From NCBI RefSeq assembly GCF_031755915.1, contig NC_083386.1, positions 12,958,001 to 13,022,000 of the forward strand: 64,000 bases of DNA, written 5' to 3'. The translations under genes and the position numbers were made by a program. This document shows positions 36,236 to 48,599 of the stretch, piece after piece (the first letter of the stretch is position 1; every line of letters starts with the position of its first letter). The DNA is from Ziziphus jujuba. Its lineage: Eukaryota > Streptophyta > Magnoliopsida > Rosales > Rhamnaceae. A model generated the notes under the pieces. It worked only from the letters and a program-made list of their open reading frames with translations, was not told the DNA's origin and made no database searches.

Positions 36236-36501
36236 CCACGCCTTCCAAAATTAAATACCATAGAATCCTTGTTGTCGCAAACACACTGCCTATACAGCAT
36301 ACTATTGACGATGTGGCCATTAAATTGTATCTCGTTGGCCTTCAAAAAGTGGCCAAAACAGCTATCCTCGAAGTTCTTTATTTGGGCTGGAGTAAGCTTG
36401 AACTTAATATCCGATACGTCATTCCAGAAGTTAGATCTACAATTAACCTTTGCTCTCGATATCTCCGAGTCCCAAAACATTCGTTGGTATTTTGAATCCA
36501 T
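35986..36501 (-). pseudogene. DUF1985-like exon of a MULE-borne second gene
   Basis: The minus-strand frame from 36501 opens MDSKYQRMFW. Residues about 30-85 read SDIKFKLTPAQIKNFEDSCF, GHFLKANEIQFNGHIVNSML and NKDSMVFNFGRRGAR. This resembles DUF1985, a domain in plant proteins carried, often with a Ulp1-like protease, by some Mutator-like elements, commonly opposite to MURA as here. The match then breaks off and the frame runs about 80 residues through the minisatellite before stopping. No Ulp1 Cys-protease domain was found between here and 39900, so the gene looks truncated. The repeat may lie in a former intron. Confidence 0.55.
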
Positions 36502-36689
36502 TTATCTGCAAATCAAATACAACTAACAAATCATAACATATGCTTGCATATGGACAGCAAAATCGAAAGGACCAAAAACATATTAAATAGTAAAAAAGAA
36601 AAATCTAACGAAAATTCCACCGAACAATTACAATTTGAAAGTTTAGAACAAAAAGATATTTATGCATCTATTGGAAACAATTTTTGAAC

Positions 36690-36855
36690 TAGAGGAATCT
36701 GTTTTCCATCGAGAGAAAAATTTCTTTTGACAGGAGGAAAACGCTTTTCGCCAGGAGGAAATTTCTTTCCGATAGGAGGAAGCACTTTTTCCGCCAGGAG
36801 GCAAAATTTTCTGCTTGGAGGAAAAAAATTTCTGCCTGGAGGAAAAATTTCCAGA
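36690..36855. repeat. Quasi-palindromic minisatellite, second array
   Basis: The same GGAGGAAA/TTTTCCGCC-type units as at 35945-36235, separated from them by the DUF1985-like exon. Similar units also occur at 29820-29890 near the left end of the MULE ('ttttccgccagttttc'), so the motif is a family trait of this element and not a local accident. Confidence 0.75.
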
Positions 36856-36899
36856 ACCTACAAATGACATATACCTAACAGGGTTTGTGCAAAATTATA

Positions 36900-37430
36900 A
36901 TGAAAATGGCTAAAACTTTTCTAACCAGCGCATATGTGGATTTAAAAGCTACAATATCTTCTATATATTAGTGTACATTATACATTAGGCAACAAATCAA
37001 CCATGCACATGTGACATTGCTTTCTAAGGATAACCTATGGTTCTAACACATATTAATCATTATGGTTTCACATTCAAACCTCCCATTAAATTCAACAAAA
37101 ACACAACTTCATGATAGTTTTAATTTCGCATTTCACATTCTAACCATGCAACACAAACATTTCTGTCACACCAAATAACACAATATTATATGCATGGCTC
37201 ATAATGACAAAGGTTCAAAATTGAGCAATTTATAAAGAGATGACTTGTCATCTCTAAAATAATCCATTATGAAAATTATCAACAATTCTGAAAAACCATT
37301 CAATGCAACACAAATAAAGGTTTTCATATTAGTTTGTTACATTAAATCGAAATTAGTTTGCAACATTTTTTCTATTTTGTTCAGAGAAGCAACTTACATT
37401 AATGGGGGACAAACCAGCACCAATGCTTCC

Positions 37431-37462
<32 letters not shown>

Positions 37463-38978
37463 CTCTTTCTCTATCTCTGTAAGTGTGTGTGTAATTTTCT
37501 CAGCAAACACTTGTAACTCTAACGATCACAAATTTTGTGCTTCAATTTTCTGCTCGGTCAATTTTCTGCTCGGTCCATCACTTGCTCCTCCAATGCTGAA
37601 AAATATAGAAAATCAATATTAGTAACAAAAAAGAGATTGACAACAACGAGTATATTGTTTTAATTTCAGTAATGTCCATTTATTAAAATCCCCCAATACA
37701 AATAATAACAAAATGAAGAAACAAAAAACCCCATGCACACATGTGGATGGAACAAATTGCTTATACCAAAATGTAAACAACTTAAAGGTCACATACGTTT
37801 GAGCAAAATACAGAGAAAAAACAGAGTAAATGTCGCATAAGTTTAACAATCTATCTATACGGTATATCATGCTATAACAAGCTTAGTAAATGTTAGCACA
37901 GTCAGAAATACATGCTAAAGCTGCATCTTATGCAGAAACCATACATATAGCAATTTCTCAAATCATAAACCACAAGATCAAATAAGTTATGGTTAAGACA
38001 ATCACTTAAGATTATTCAAATGCCAATCAAGTATGCTTTACCATTTTCATGGTTTTCTTTCTGGTCTAAGTAACTAAGGCTTAACTAGGAAGTTTAATTA
38101 ATTCGATAATAACATTATAACATCAGTAGAACTATTCAAGCTTAAAGGAAGAGATATGTTTCATAGCACTATACTAATTAATCATAAAACTTAAGAACAT
38201 GACTCCTACTATAAGTGTCTTTAGCATCAAAGTCCTTCCAAAGAACAATAAACATGCTGAAAATATTAATGAGTTAAAAGTAAACTCAGACAACTAGCAT
38301 CGTAGACTACGTTGCCTGATCCAAATTATACATCATGTTATTCAAAAATGTTTCTTTGTTAAAACCATAATTTATTAATAACCTTGCATCCCTAAAAAAA
38401 AATAAATAAAAAAATTTCCTAAACTAACATAATTTCTTAAGAAACTCATATGATGACAAACAAACAAGTACTAAAATATTTTTTTTTTTTTTAAAAAAAA
38501 AGGGAGAAAGGAAGAAAGAAAATTCTGATAGAACCTCAAATACAAATATCCAATATAACTTGGCCAAGCTCAACCATCTGGAAGGCCAACACATACACAC
38601 AAAAATTCTGTCTAGTAAATATCGATTCAGTAAAGTAATAATAAATTCCAAGAAACTTTTAACCTTGTAACTTGCTCAATGTACCAAACACTTGCCTAAT
38701 CCATAAAACCAGGAAATGAAAACGATCAAACAGAAACGACCAAGAAAAAATTTAAATAAATAAAATCAATAAGAATATGGAGAGGCATAAGCTTTAAGTT
38801 CATGATCAGATACTCAATTGGAGAAGAATATGCTTCAGAAAATTGATAATCAAAAGAATCGTGAAGTTCAGATGGAAAATACATACATTGAACAAGCACA
38901 AGCACATATATACATACATACATATATATATATATATAAGTATAAATATAAAAATGAAAAAAACAAAAAACAAAAAAA

Positions 38979-39010
<32 letters not shown>

Positions 39011-39480
39011 AGAAATCCTAAAAGACAAAAAAAAAGAGAAAAAGAGAACCTTGAGGAGGAAAAAAAGAAGATGGCAAAGGAGGGTGGATGGAGTGGTGAA
39101 AGAAAAGAAGACGAAGAAGAAGAAATCTTTGCTAGCCAGAGATGGTGGAGACAAAGGGTGCATTTGGCATATATAATGGACTCTCTATATGATAGAAATA
39201 TGAAATTATGCCCTAATTCTCTCTCTCTCTCTCTCTCTATTTCTATTTCTCTTTCTATTTTGGAAAATTATATGAAAGCCGAGGATAGTGGGTGAAGCTG
39301 CACGCACCCAAAAAGAAAGCTTTGCTATTTGACTCGGAATGCAAGCAACGATGAGCTATGGCACACTTTCTGTGTACTTGAAGATTTTAAGCGAACAAGA
39401 AGAAGAAAAAAAATGTTATAAGTTGTTGGAAAGAAAAACATACCGCACCGGTCCTTTCAGAGAAAGGTTACCTTGCAGCT
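36900..39480. other. MULE interior without supported genes
   Basis: Non-coding, AT-rich sequence. It contains (TA)n near 37439-37460, a GAA-rich purine run at 38978-39080 (repetitive Lys/Arg/Glu frames) and a CT run at 39219-39250. Exons of a Ulp1-like gene were looked for on the minus strand and not recognised. Confidence 0.5.
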
Positions 39481-39507
39481 GTGGCACCAGCTAGCCCCTG
39501 GTGGGAG

Positions 39508-39604
39508 GACGACGACGGCGAACGGCACAACAGTGGTGCGAGGATGACGACGGCGGCGAACGGCACGACAGTGGTGCGAGGATGACGACGGCGGTGAACG
39601 GTAT
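39508..39604. repeat. GC-rich 35/38-bp tandem repeat near the right end of the MULE
   Basis: Two full units and a partial third of 'gatgacgacggcggcgaac' plus 'ggcacgacagtggtgcgag'; the first unit lacks one triplet. The period changes by a whole codon, but no conserved protein is recognisable on either strand. The GC content contrasts sharply with the rest of the element. Confidence 0.75.
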
Positions 39605-40013
39605 GGAAGGCATTGCCTTTCGTGTCTCCTCTGTCTCTGGTGGCTCTCAATTGAACGAATCTTACCGACACAACGATGGACGAGGATGATGCCAGTGAAC
39701 AGGAGACGAATGTTGGTGAAAATAGCGACTGGGATGGTATTTTTTGAAAAGCCCTAGCTGCGTTTTCAAAGGGAAAGTAGAAAAAACAAAACTGAAACCA
39801 AAAAAAATAAATAAATAAACAAGACAAAAGGCCTTTTGATAGAGAAAAGAACAAAAAAAATAAAATAAAATAAAAGAAACAACATAAATAAGGGTACTTT
39901 AGTCCGAAAGTGTAAAATATTTGTTAGTTTTAAAAAAAAAAAAAATTTTTTTTTGCTATTCTTAAAAAACGATTTAGGAGATGGCTAGTTTTCGCAAAAA
40001 CCCCTTGTATTTA

Positions 40014-41201
40014 TGTATCCGTTGCCATGTCCAATTTTTTTCATTTTTTCTTTTTGAATATAAGAGAAAAATAAAAATCAAACCTCTTTGAAGTAAACTT
40101 ACATGGGGCGGACAAAATTAAAGAATTAATATTTCTGGTTAGTTAATGAAGCACAAAGTAATATCTATATGATATATGATAATTTATAATGTGGGAATTT
40201 AATTTACTACTTCTATTACTATTTCTAATAAAATATGATTAGTTATTCATATGAATAAAAATTAAGAAAAAGTATATCATTTTTATTTATATGTTGAAAT
40301 TAAAACTTTATAAAGAATTTTTTTCATATAATTAAAGTTTATATATATATTTATGGTACTATAGTAATCAATTTAAATCTAAATTATCGAAATATTATGG
40401 TAAGAATAACTTAAAGTTTATTTAGATTAAAATATTTATTTTTTTGATAATTATTTAGATTAAAATATAGAAATAAGAAGAATTATTATTTCTTCAAACG
40501 GAGGAGCAATTTTCAAATTCCAAAACTATATATAGGAGAAACTAAATTTATAAAATAAATATATTCTTTTATATCAAATGTGCCCTTAGAAATTTGATTG
40601 ATTTTGGATAATTAATCTCGAATAAATCATGGTTACTTCTGAAGATGTCTTGATTTTGGGAAATTAGTTTTGAAGAAAATCTTGAGGAAATAACAATTAA
40701 GGAGAGATTGTCAACATAGATGTAAAAATTTGTTTGATCTATGAAAATTAATCTTGAAAAAAAAAATCAGAGAATGATTCAAGGCTTTGACTAGCCTGGA
40801 GGTTTATTATTTCATTTGTAATGGGACCTCGCCAACAACAACCAACCCAAAATTCTGCAAAAATGATTTTAAATATTTCTCTTGAACATATTTGTCCATC
40901 TTTACTCAATGTCTCTTTAGCTTATTTTGTCATTTTTCTTTATTGAATCATTTTCATATGAAAGTCCTTTTTTCTTTTTCTTTTTTTTTTTTTTTCCAAA
41001 GACAAAGATGAGGTCAACATGCACAATTTAATTAATTTAAAAGAAAAGTGCAATAAAAGAAATTAGAACAGACAATTGTTGATAGAGAAATAAAACACTA
41101 AAGAAATCTAAAAGCTAACAGTCAAATTAAAAAAAAAAAAGGGACAACTCATAAAAGCCTAATCACAATGTCGTTTGGTGCTATGATTGATCGAATTTAT
41201 T
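40014..41201. other. Spacer between the MULE and the next DUF674 locus
   Basis: No genes. The left part is presumably the original upstream region of the 27126-29120 gene, displaced by the MULE. Bases 40640-40985 are a duplicate of 25390-25860. A poly-T run lies at 40977-40995. Confidence 0.5.
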
Positions 41202-42907
41202 CTATACTTTCTTTAGAAAGACATCAGTAAGAACAGTCTCTGTCTCCAAAGATGCCCTCAGCAATGTTAAGCTCTGTCTATTAAATAAAAAAAATGAAAA
41301 CTTATAACAAAAGAGATGGCAAAATTGGACAATGCAAAAAGAAAAGAAATTGAATATTTAAATAAAAGGCAAAATTTCCCATATATATTTTATGTGTTGG
41401 ACATGTATAAGGGAAGAGAGGATTTCTATAGATGCACAACCATCAATTTGAAAAGGAAAGTAGTAACTTATATTATCAATTACATATGCAACAGGCCCTA
41501 ATGAGGAAGTTTATTTGATTAGCTCTAATTTAGTAATAATTAACTCTTAAATAGAAACAATGAAGTATGCTAGCTAATATTGTATATATGCCAACTTGGG
41601 TATGGTGAGCAAGATACTGATAAGCCCTAATGAATGTTGGATTTTAGCGGGTCATAATTTTTTTATTTTTTTTAAGGGTGTCGGGAACAGAATCTTAAAT
41701 TGAGTTTTGCCAATGAAAAAACATGATTTTCTTGTGCAAAACTCTGGATGACAAGCAATGGTAGATTTGGTTTGAATATAGGAAGATCCACATGGACATG
41801 AATTAGACACAGCAAGATTTAATTGGAATACAAACGGCAGTGAAAATTGTTCTAACCAGGCTCTGCTACCAAAAACTCAAGTCAAAAAGAGGTGGAATAT
41901 TGGGGGGAAAAAAAATTGCAATAGAAAAGAAATTGAGCATGAAAATACAAGAAAACATCAAATATAATGTCTAAGATGAAACTCTCAGATGAAAATTTAT
42001 TCGTAAGTGGGGCAAGACTACCAAATCAGCTCAGCATTTGTATTGATTGTGGTTGTTTATTATTATTATTATTATCATCATTATTATTATTATTTATTTT
42101 CAGTAAATCAAAGATCTTTCAGAAAGATAAAGGAATTCACAGAATTTAAATTCATACCTAACTGATGCCAACTGAAACAGTCTTCTCCACCAGAGCACCA
42201 TTGTCTCTGACATTGAAAGTGGAAAGCATAGATAAGCTTGAAACAAGTGGGAAAGGCTTGACTTGTAAATCATCCATAACCATATAAGTAACCCCATCTT
42301 TCACATACCCTCCACCTTCTGAACCTTTTTCACCACCAGAGGCAGAGGAGGACAAACTCTTGTCAGCAGCAACAAAAGTGACCTCAGCGGAGATGTTGCT
42401 GTAGCAATGAGGACAGTTTGCTTGTGGGTCATCAGACACATACCTATGGAATCCATGGCGATGATGGTTTTCATCATAAGCCAACCAGTTCTCTTCTCCA
42501 TTGATTCCACCACACCCATATCCCGTACTCGGACACATATACAGTTTCTGAGGCGTTTTGGCTTGTGATTGGGAATTGTTGAAAAACAGAGGATTTAAGG
42601 AAATACCCTTTAATAGTGTATGATTAATGGGTTCAATATGGTTTCTTTGCTGAGATTGGGTTGGAGGTAACCGGGATTGAAATTTTCGATGCTCTGGTAA
42701 AGCTTACCAAAAGAACCCACCATGGCATTGCTTGGAGAGGATATTGACTACGGTGGCAATTGGCAACGAGCAAATTGTGAAGAGGAAATCGACAAAGCCC
42801 TTGTTGGCTTCGGCGAATAGTACCCTTTTGCTGTGTGTGTCTATTAGTAGCTTCAATTGTAAACCATCATCGTTGTTAGGGTTTGGGTCAGAGCTAGAGG
42901 AAGCCAT
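41202..42907 (-). pseudogene. DUF674 gene, two exons, with frameshifts and a nonsense codon
   Basis: Exon 1 starts at the ATG at 42907 (MASSSSDPNPNNDDGLQLKL, LIDTHSKRVLFAEANKGFVD) and ends at 42158 before a GT donor. The terminal exon is 41273-41202 (SLTLLRASLETETVLTDVFL, KKV, stop). There are three lesions. A 1-bp insertion near 42730 makes ILSKQ run into CHGGFFW and a stop, while MVGSFGKLYQSIENFNPGYL continues in the next frame. A second shift follows ETILNPLIIHY near 42620. Finally, the last exon-1 codon, Glu in the intact gene, is TAG (42160-42158). The CPHCYSNI pair and GYVKDGVTYMVMDDLQVKPF are preserved. Confidence 0.8.
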
Positions 42908-43399
42908 TGGTTTGGTTAGGGAAGATTTTCGGATTCTGTAGGAAGAAGTGGTAGTTGAGGTCTTGCTCTTGGAGACCATTAACCAATATATATACATTCG
43001 GATATGGACTTGGCCCCCCTTTCTCGTAAAAAACAAAGGAGGTAGAGGTTTTGTGGGAATCTAGTACATTGGCCTTTTTTTTTATTTTTTTATTTTTTAT
43101 TTTAATTAAATTCTGAAAAACTTGTCCCAAAAACAATATATATATATATATATATATTAAATGATTTATTTATCTGGCTTTTATATGATTATTTGACTCC
43201 TTAACCACAAGCAGATTGTATTTCCTTAACATTGTACATCAAATTGTATAATTCCTATTCCAAATAGGAAAAGACATTGTGGATTAAAATCTATAAATAT
43301 ACCAAAAGCCGACGACTGAAATATACTGCAGCTTTGCTTGTTCTTCTTCTTGTATTACGTTTTATTTTCGGTTAGAAGTGACTTAATTCTGTTACCCTT

Positions 43400-44245
43400 A
43401 GCTATATACCCTGTTTATACATCCCAAATTAACAACTGTGGAGAGATGTTTAGCAGCAACCAAATAACGTGGTTTGCTGATGACACTAATGTGTATCGTG
43501 TTAAAATTCAGAAAACTGAAAAAAAACTCGCCACGTACAACACCTGTTAAATGGTGCCATCTTTATACTTAATCCAACGACTGGGCAGGTCTTCCACAAA
43601 AGTGTGTGGAAAAAGGCAGAGGGAGGGGGAGAGGCAGGACAAAAAGGTCTTGGTTAGGTGGCAAAGTGGAAAACAGCTGAACAAGTTGCTGCTTTTGTGA
43701 GGTCTTTGCCTGTTGAACAGCAGCCAAACCAAATCGTTGCGACTCATAAACGAATGCTTCATCCTTTGCAGGTTCTATTGGTTGGTGATTTCCCCAACAT
43801 AGTTATAAAAAGCTGCAAGAGATCAGCTGCAACTTCCATTCCAGGCTTTCTTGAGAATTGGGAAATTTGGTGATCTTAAAGTCTACAGAGCCAAAGGAAA
43901 CAGTGGAGCTACGTAATGAGATGTTTCTAAATTTCAACATTTACGATCAGTGGTTGAAGAGTATTTCATCATACGCTGCATTCTCTATACTCATTCTCAT
44001 CAAGCACTCCTTGTGAGTTTTGGTGAGAGGCTAGGATGTTACTAAAGCTAGCCGACAATTCAATTTTTACGTAGCCACACCACTTTTGGCCTTCTCTAAC
44101 CCACCATCAATGTCGCTCTAAGGGATCTCATATTGTCTCACTCTCACTCTCACTCTGCCGACAACAACACTTGGAGCTCAAATTACCCAACAAATACCAG
44201 AGATTGATGATAAACAGGTAATGGCAGAGATCGAGAAACACGTAA
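43400..44245 (+). pseudogene. PRP8: PRP8 pseudogene fragment
   Basis: The translation matches part of the C-terminal half of the spliceosomal core protein PRP8: [143 protein letters not shown], and GAQIT...MAEIEKHV. The order matches PRP8, with many frameshifts, stops and small deletions, and a gap before VALRDL. No introns are evident over about 800 bp, but whether the parent has introns there cannot be checked. It is non-functional; a retrocopy or a transposed fragment are both possible. Confidence 0.82.
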
Positions 44246-44533
44246 TTGACCTTTTCTTGGACCAACAGTGTTCTTAGGAGTTCTTCTTTAAGTGGGCCAA
44301 CTATGTTTAAGAACTTAGAGATTTATCTTTTTGGGGTGTTCTTTTTGCACCATCCAAATATTTTCCCACACTTCACCTTCAAAAAAATAAAATAAAAAAA
44401 TAAAAAAATAAATCTTCCCACACTGCATTTTTTTAAAATTACTAAAATAACCTTTCATCTATTCTCTTTCTTTTCTCTTTTCCTTCTCCCTCACCACCGA
44501 AGTGATCCCATTCTCTCATGTTCTGTACCATAA

Positions 44534-44578
44534 CCCCCCCCCCCCCCCCCCCAAAAAAAAAAAAAAAAAAAAAAAAAA
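44534..44578. repeat. Homopolymer junction: 19 C followed by 26 A
   Basis: A run of 19 C is joined directly to 26 A, with another poly-A run at 44719-44745. Such tracts are prone to length error in sequencing, so the exact length is unreliable. Confidence 0.8.
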
Positions 44579-44579
44579 C

Positions 44580-46309
44580 CTCTTCCAAGCCAGACCTCTT
44601 TCTTTCTCCTTTCTGTCTCCTTGTCATTCACAAACAAAGCTTTCATTATTTTCTCCTTCACACCGAATAAATCCTTCTCTAGGAAGCGATTTTTTTATTT
44701 TGATTTTCTATCTTACCAAAAAAAAAAAAAAAAAAAAAAAAAAAACTTAAAATCTAAAACCACCCAACATTTTATGAGAGTTATCTCTCCTTGATAGGGT
44801 GATTGACTTGATTTTTATAAAGGAAAAAATACTCAAATTTCATAATCAGTAAAATCAAGGTCCGAGACCAAATATTTATCATTATGGAGATTTTCAGTTC
44901 ATCTTATTATTCCATTTTTTTGCTATTACAGAATGAACTTGGACTTGTGGTTCCATTTCGCCATTATTGAAGATTGAAGGAGATCTATTTCTTGACTCTA
45001 GTTTTTATTTTTTATTTTTTATTTTTATTTTTAGAAGAAATAACAGAGAGGGTCTGGTTGTGAGAGAGGAGGAGAAGAAAGAGCAAGAGTTGGTTGTTTG
45101 GTGAGAGAAGGGTGTATAATCTACTTGGAAACTACAAGGAAGAATTTAAAAAGTAAATAAAAAAATTTATTAAAGTTCCATTTGGAAAAATAAGATTTAG
45201 TTTCTTAGGATTTATTTTTCTGAGAATTAATTTTTCTTATGGTTTGTTTGATGAATAAGGGAAAATTTGAGATTTATAAGTCATTGAATTTAAAATTGTA
45301 TAATAAATTAAGAGCAAATATATATTTTAAAAAAATTTCAAAATTAGTTTTTTTGGAATTCTCAAAATAATACCTATATACATGAGAACAACTTTTCCAC
45401 ATATTTTTCTACATTGGTGAGAATCTAATTCCTTGGATCCACACTTTTCCATATTATAATAAATATCCAAACAAAATAAAATTATCACTTTTCCAAGGAA
45501 ATTAGATTCCCATTAACTTTACATTTATCCAAATATGCCGTAAAAGTAAATATAAAAATGATTTGTAGGTAGAAATTTTGGAGGTGTAAAAAGAACTACT
45601 TTTTTATTATTTTTTTAAGTAAATATTTGTACTTCCATTTATTTTTTCATGAGGAATTTTCAGATTTCTTTTATTTTCTATAAAATTCTTAATAAATGCA
45701 TGCTAATTTTTTTTATAAGATAAATGCTATTTCTTACTTGATTACTTGATTACATGATGATTTATTTATTTATTGAAAATACATAATAATCTAATTGATT
45801 CCCATATTAACTTTTTAATTAAAAATGTAAAAAGAATTTGCATTGATTGGCATGTTAATTACATTGCATGATGACAAATTAATAACAATATTTACGAGGA
45901 AGAGGGATTTAAAGGGTAGGGATTAAAAGTCTATTTATTTATTTTTATCATTATAATAATTTCTAATTTAAAAAAACGTAAAATATGATATCTCAAATTT
46001 ATCACCTCATAGATATGGCTACCAAAGACATGCTAACTGCCTGTTGTGGGAACCTTAACAGTATTTTCACTTTCTTTTTAAAAACTTTATGAAAAATTTG
46101 TCAAAAAAAACAAGTTATTTGGCTTTTAAATGATCATTTGACAGCTCATTATTCTTTAACAACATCAACTATAGGATATTTGTTTTCTTGCTCATTAAGA
46201 AATAAATATATTTAGAAAGAGGGTCATGTTCCATATACTAAGATATTTGACAAAGGTTTTTGACAAATATCATCTTATTTATTGAATATGTAGATTTAAG
46301 TGTACAAAT
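44580..46309. other. AT-rich spacer
   Basis: No gene, RNA or transposon terminus was recognised, except a short block at 46105-46170 shared with 26310-26370 and 43150-43210. The sequence is dominated by A/T homopolymers. Confidence 0.5.
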
Positions 46310-48590
46310 TGTAAGGACCTTTCTAGGATCCTCTACCGGAATCTTATGTTAGCCTTGACTAGGAAAAGCCTTATCGAAGATTTCTACAGGAAATCTAGCA
46401 ATATCTTTCTTAAGGGTTGGATTTATCTTAGAAATCCCTACACAGGAAATATACTTCAACATTACAACCATCTTATTTTTCCTACCTTATTACATAATTT
46501 TTCCACAAGATTACAGCACTTCAATAATAACTAGAATAGACACAAAAATTAATAATTAATAAAACAACAACAACCATATTTAGAGATTGCATGCCCAACA
46601 TGTAGTACCAAAGCATACGAAGAATTTAGATAAGAACAAAAGTAACATAAGTGCAAAAGTAATAATAATAATAATACAAAGATGAAAATGGGGAATATTC
46701 TACTCTAAATACAGCAATGAAAGGAAAAACAATGAGCTTGCATCTCGAACGTTCAAAATCCACTAGTCACCTGAACTTAGAGGAACGAATTTAAAATCAA
46801 GAAAACTAATGAAATGCGAATAATCTCTATGAATGACAATCGTTTAACAAATAACAATATTATTATTAAAGCAAAGATAAATAATGACAAATAAATAAAT
46901 AAATTAGTAAATGAATAAATAAATAACTAAATAAATAAATTGGTAATTAAGAAGGCAAGAAATTAAAATTTAGTAATTTAAGAAATTATTTAGAAAAATT
47001 TGTTTCTCTCAAAATCTTCACTAATTTGCTCAGTTTGAAAGGTTCCATTTCTTTAAATCATTTTTTCACAAAAACCCAATTTTTTTTTTATATTCCCCCA
47101 AAATTAAAATAGTGATGTAGAAAATATAAATAAAATAGAAATAACAATAGATATAATTATAAATTTAAGAAAAAATTAAAATTAAAATTTAGGTAAGATA
47201 AAAATAACAATAAACTAAACTAAACTAAAATAAAATAAAATGATATGATAAAAATTAAATTAATTAAATGCTTTAAAAAATCATAATTTAAATAAATAAA
47301 ATATATTTTAAAAACATTTTACTTTTAAAATATGTACCAAGTATTAACCTGATGCACCATATTATATATCAAGTTATGTCTGGTGGCATTTTGTATCCCA
47401 AGCACCCTCTAACAAGGAAATAAAGGCTATACCTGCAATTGGACACCTTAGCATCCAAATGAGCCGATGCTAATAACTCGTCATCATGTGGTTAAGGGGA
47501 GGATGACTAATGCTTACCATGCAAAATGCGTACTGACCCTTTCACTCTTAGCTTATACATGATGACTAAATAATATCGACACATTAATCAATTATATATA
47601 GTATAAAACACCAGTATTGTATGGTGCATTTGTAACAGTAAAAATGGAAAAAATATAACATACACCAAATTTTAATAAACCAATTCCAGGTTTTAAAATC
47701 AACTTACCAACCCATGAAATTTCCTTATTCTGATATAAACCAAAGTTATAAATCCACTATTTCTTTAAAAAATAGTCTTTTCCATAGCAACCACATTGTA
47801 TATGTATATACATATATATTTTTTTATATGGAAATAATTTATTTTTCAAACCCACATTATCATTTATAAGGAAATAAATATAAAAAACCACATTATTTCA
47901 TGTAAACAGAATTAACCAAATATATTTTTAAATAATTTGCACCACATAATTTTATAGGAATTTAAACAATATAATTAACACAAATTTAATACTCGAAAAT
48001 ACATTTGGAAAATATACCACTCACTTAAAAATATGAATAACTTTGGATTCTCCACAGGATCAGTTCCTCGGTTAAAACGGGTACCTAAAGTATCAACAAA
48101 AGCATAATACCCATTAAAATAATATTATGTTCGTGTATTTTACACATAATTTACATCGGGGGAGTTAACACAAACACTAACTGAAATTAACAAATTATAT
48201 ACCAAAATGAAGCTTAGAGTATAAGGATCATCGATTTGGTTTGACCTATTGGAGATCTAGTCGGCAGTGGTTGGGACCTCATTGGAAAGACTTGGACAAC
48301 TTAATGCTCTTAGATCTCATGATCTAGCTTGAATTGAGCTAAACAGATCTCGTATTTGGATTTAAATGGGTCAAAGTTGATGGAAATAGGTGATGGTTTG
48401 GTCGGGAACTCACTAGAATCAGGAGAGCCGGTGAGCTGTCACCATCATCAGAAAAATAGTCCAATGCTGGCTTGTTGGGCGGCCACAGGCATAGAAAAAT
48501 TAGAGGGAGGTTGGTCTTTGGGTGTGTAACACAGCGGTGGTGGCGGTGAGGCAAGGAGGTGTCCAAAGAGAGAGAAATCAGTTGACAAAT
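46310..48590 (-). mobile_element. Long-LTR gypsy family LTR, 5' part missing
   Basis: Starts TGTAAGGACC at 46310, matching the 3' end of the solo LTRs in reverse ('ccggaatc...agcc.tgactaggaaa', 'aagggttgga'). It continues through the tandem-unit region (47350-47640) and 'tacctaaagtatcaa' to about 48590. There it joins gypsy pol sequence in the opposite orientation, without the LTR start. This is an inverted junction between two members of the same family. Confidence 0.75.
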
Positions 48591-48599
48591 CTAATGGCT

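Larger units (their letters stand above)
29277..40004. mobile_element. Autonomous-type MULE, 10.7 kb, with nested solo LTR
   Basis: The ends are inverted repeats of about 115 bp: left GGGTTTTTTCGAAAACTAGCCA, right (reverse complement) GGGGTTTTTGCGAAAACTAG, each followed by a T-rich run and an 'AAAACTA.C' block. The flanks are TTATATTTA (29268-29276) and TTGTATTTA (40005-40013), 9 bp with one mismatch. Inside are a decayed MURA transposase (plus strand), a DUF1985-like fragment (minus strand) and a younger solo LTR (29900-32906). Without the LTR the element is about 7.7 kb. The target was the promoter region of the DUF674 gene at 27126-29120, judging from left flank similarity to the upstream region of the 41202-42907 gene. 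Confidence 0.88.

Noticed and set aside
38818..39295. Lys/Arg/Glu-rich frames
   Set aside because: Products of a GAA-rich purine tract and CT microsatellite inside the MULE.
43400..44245. Functional PRP8 gene
   Set aside because: Only part of the protein is present, with several frameshifts, stops and an internal gap.
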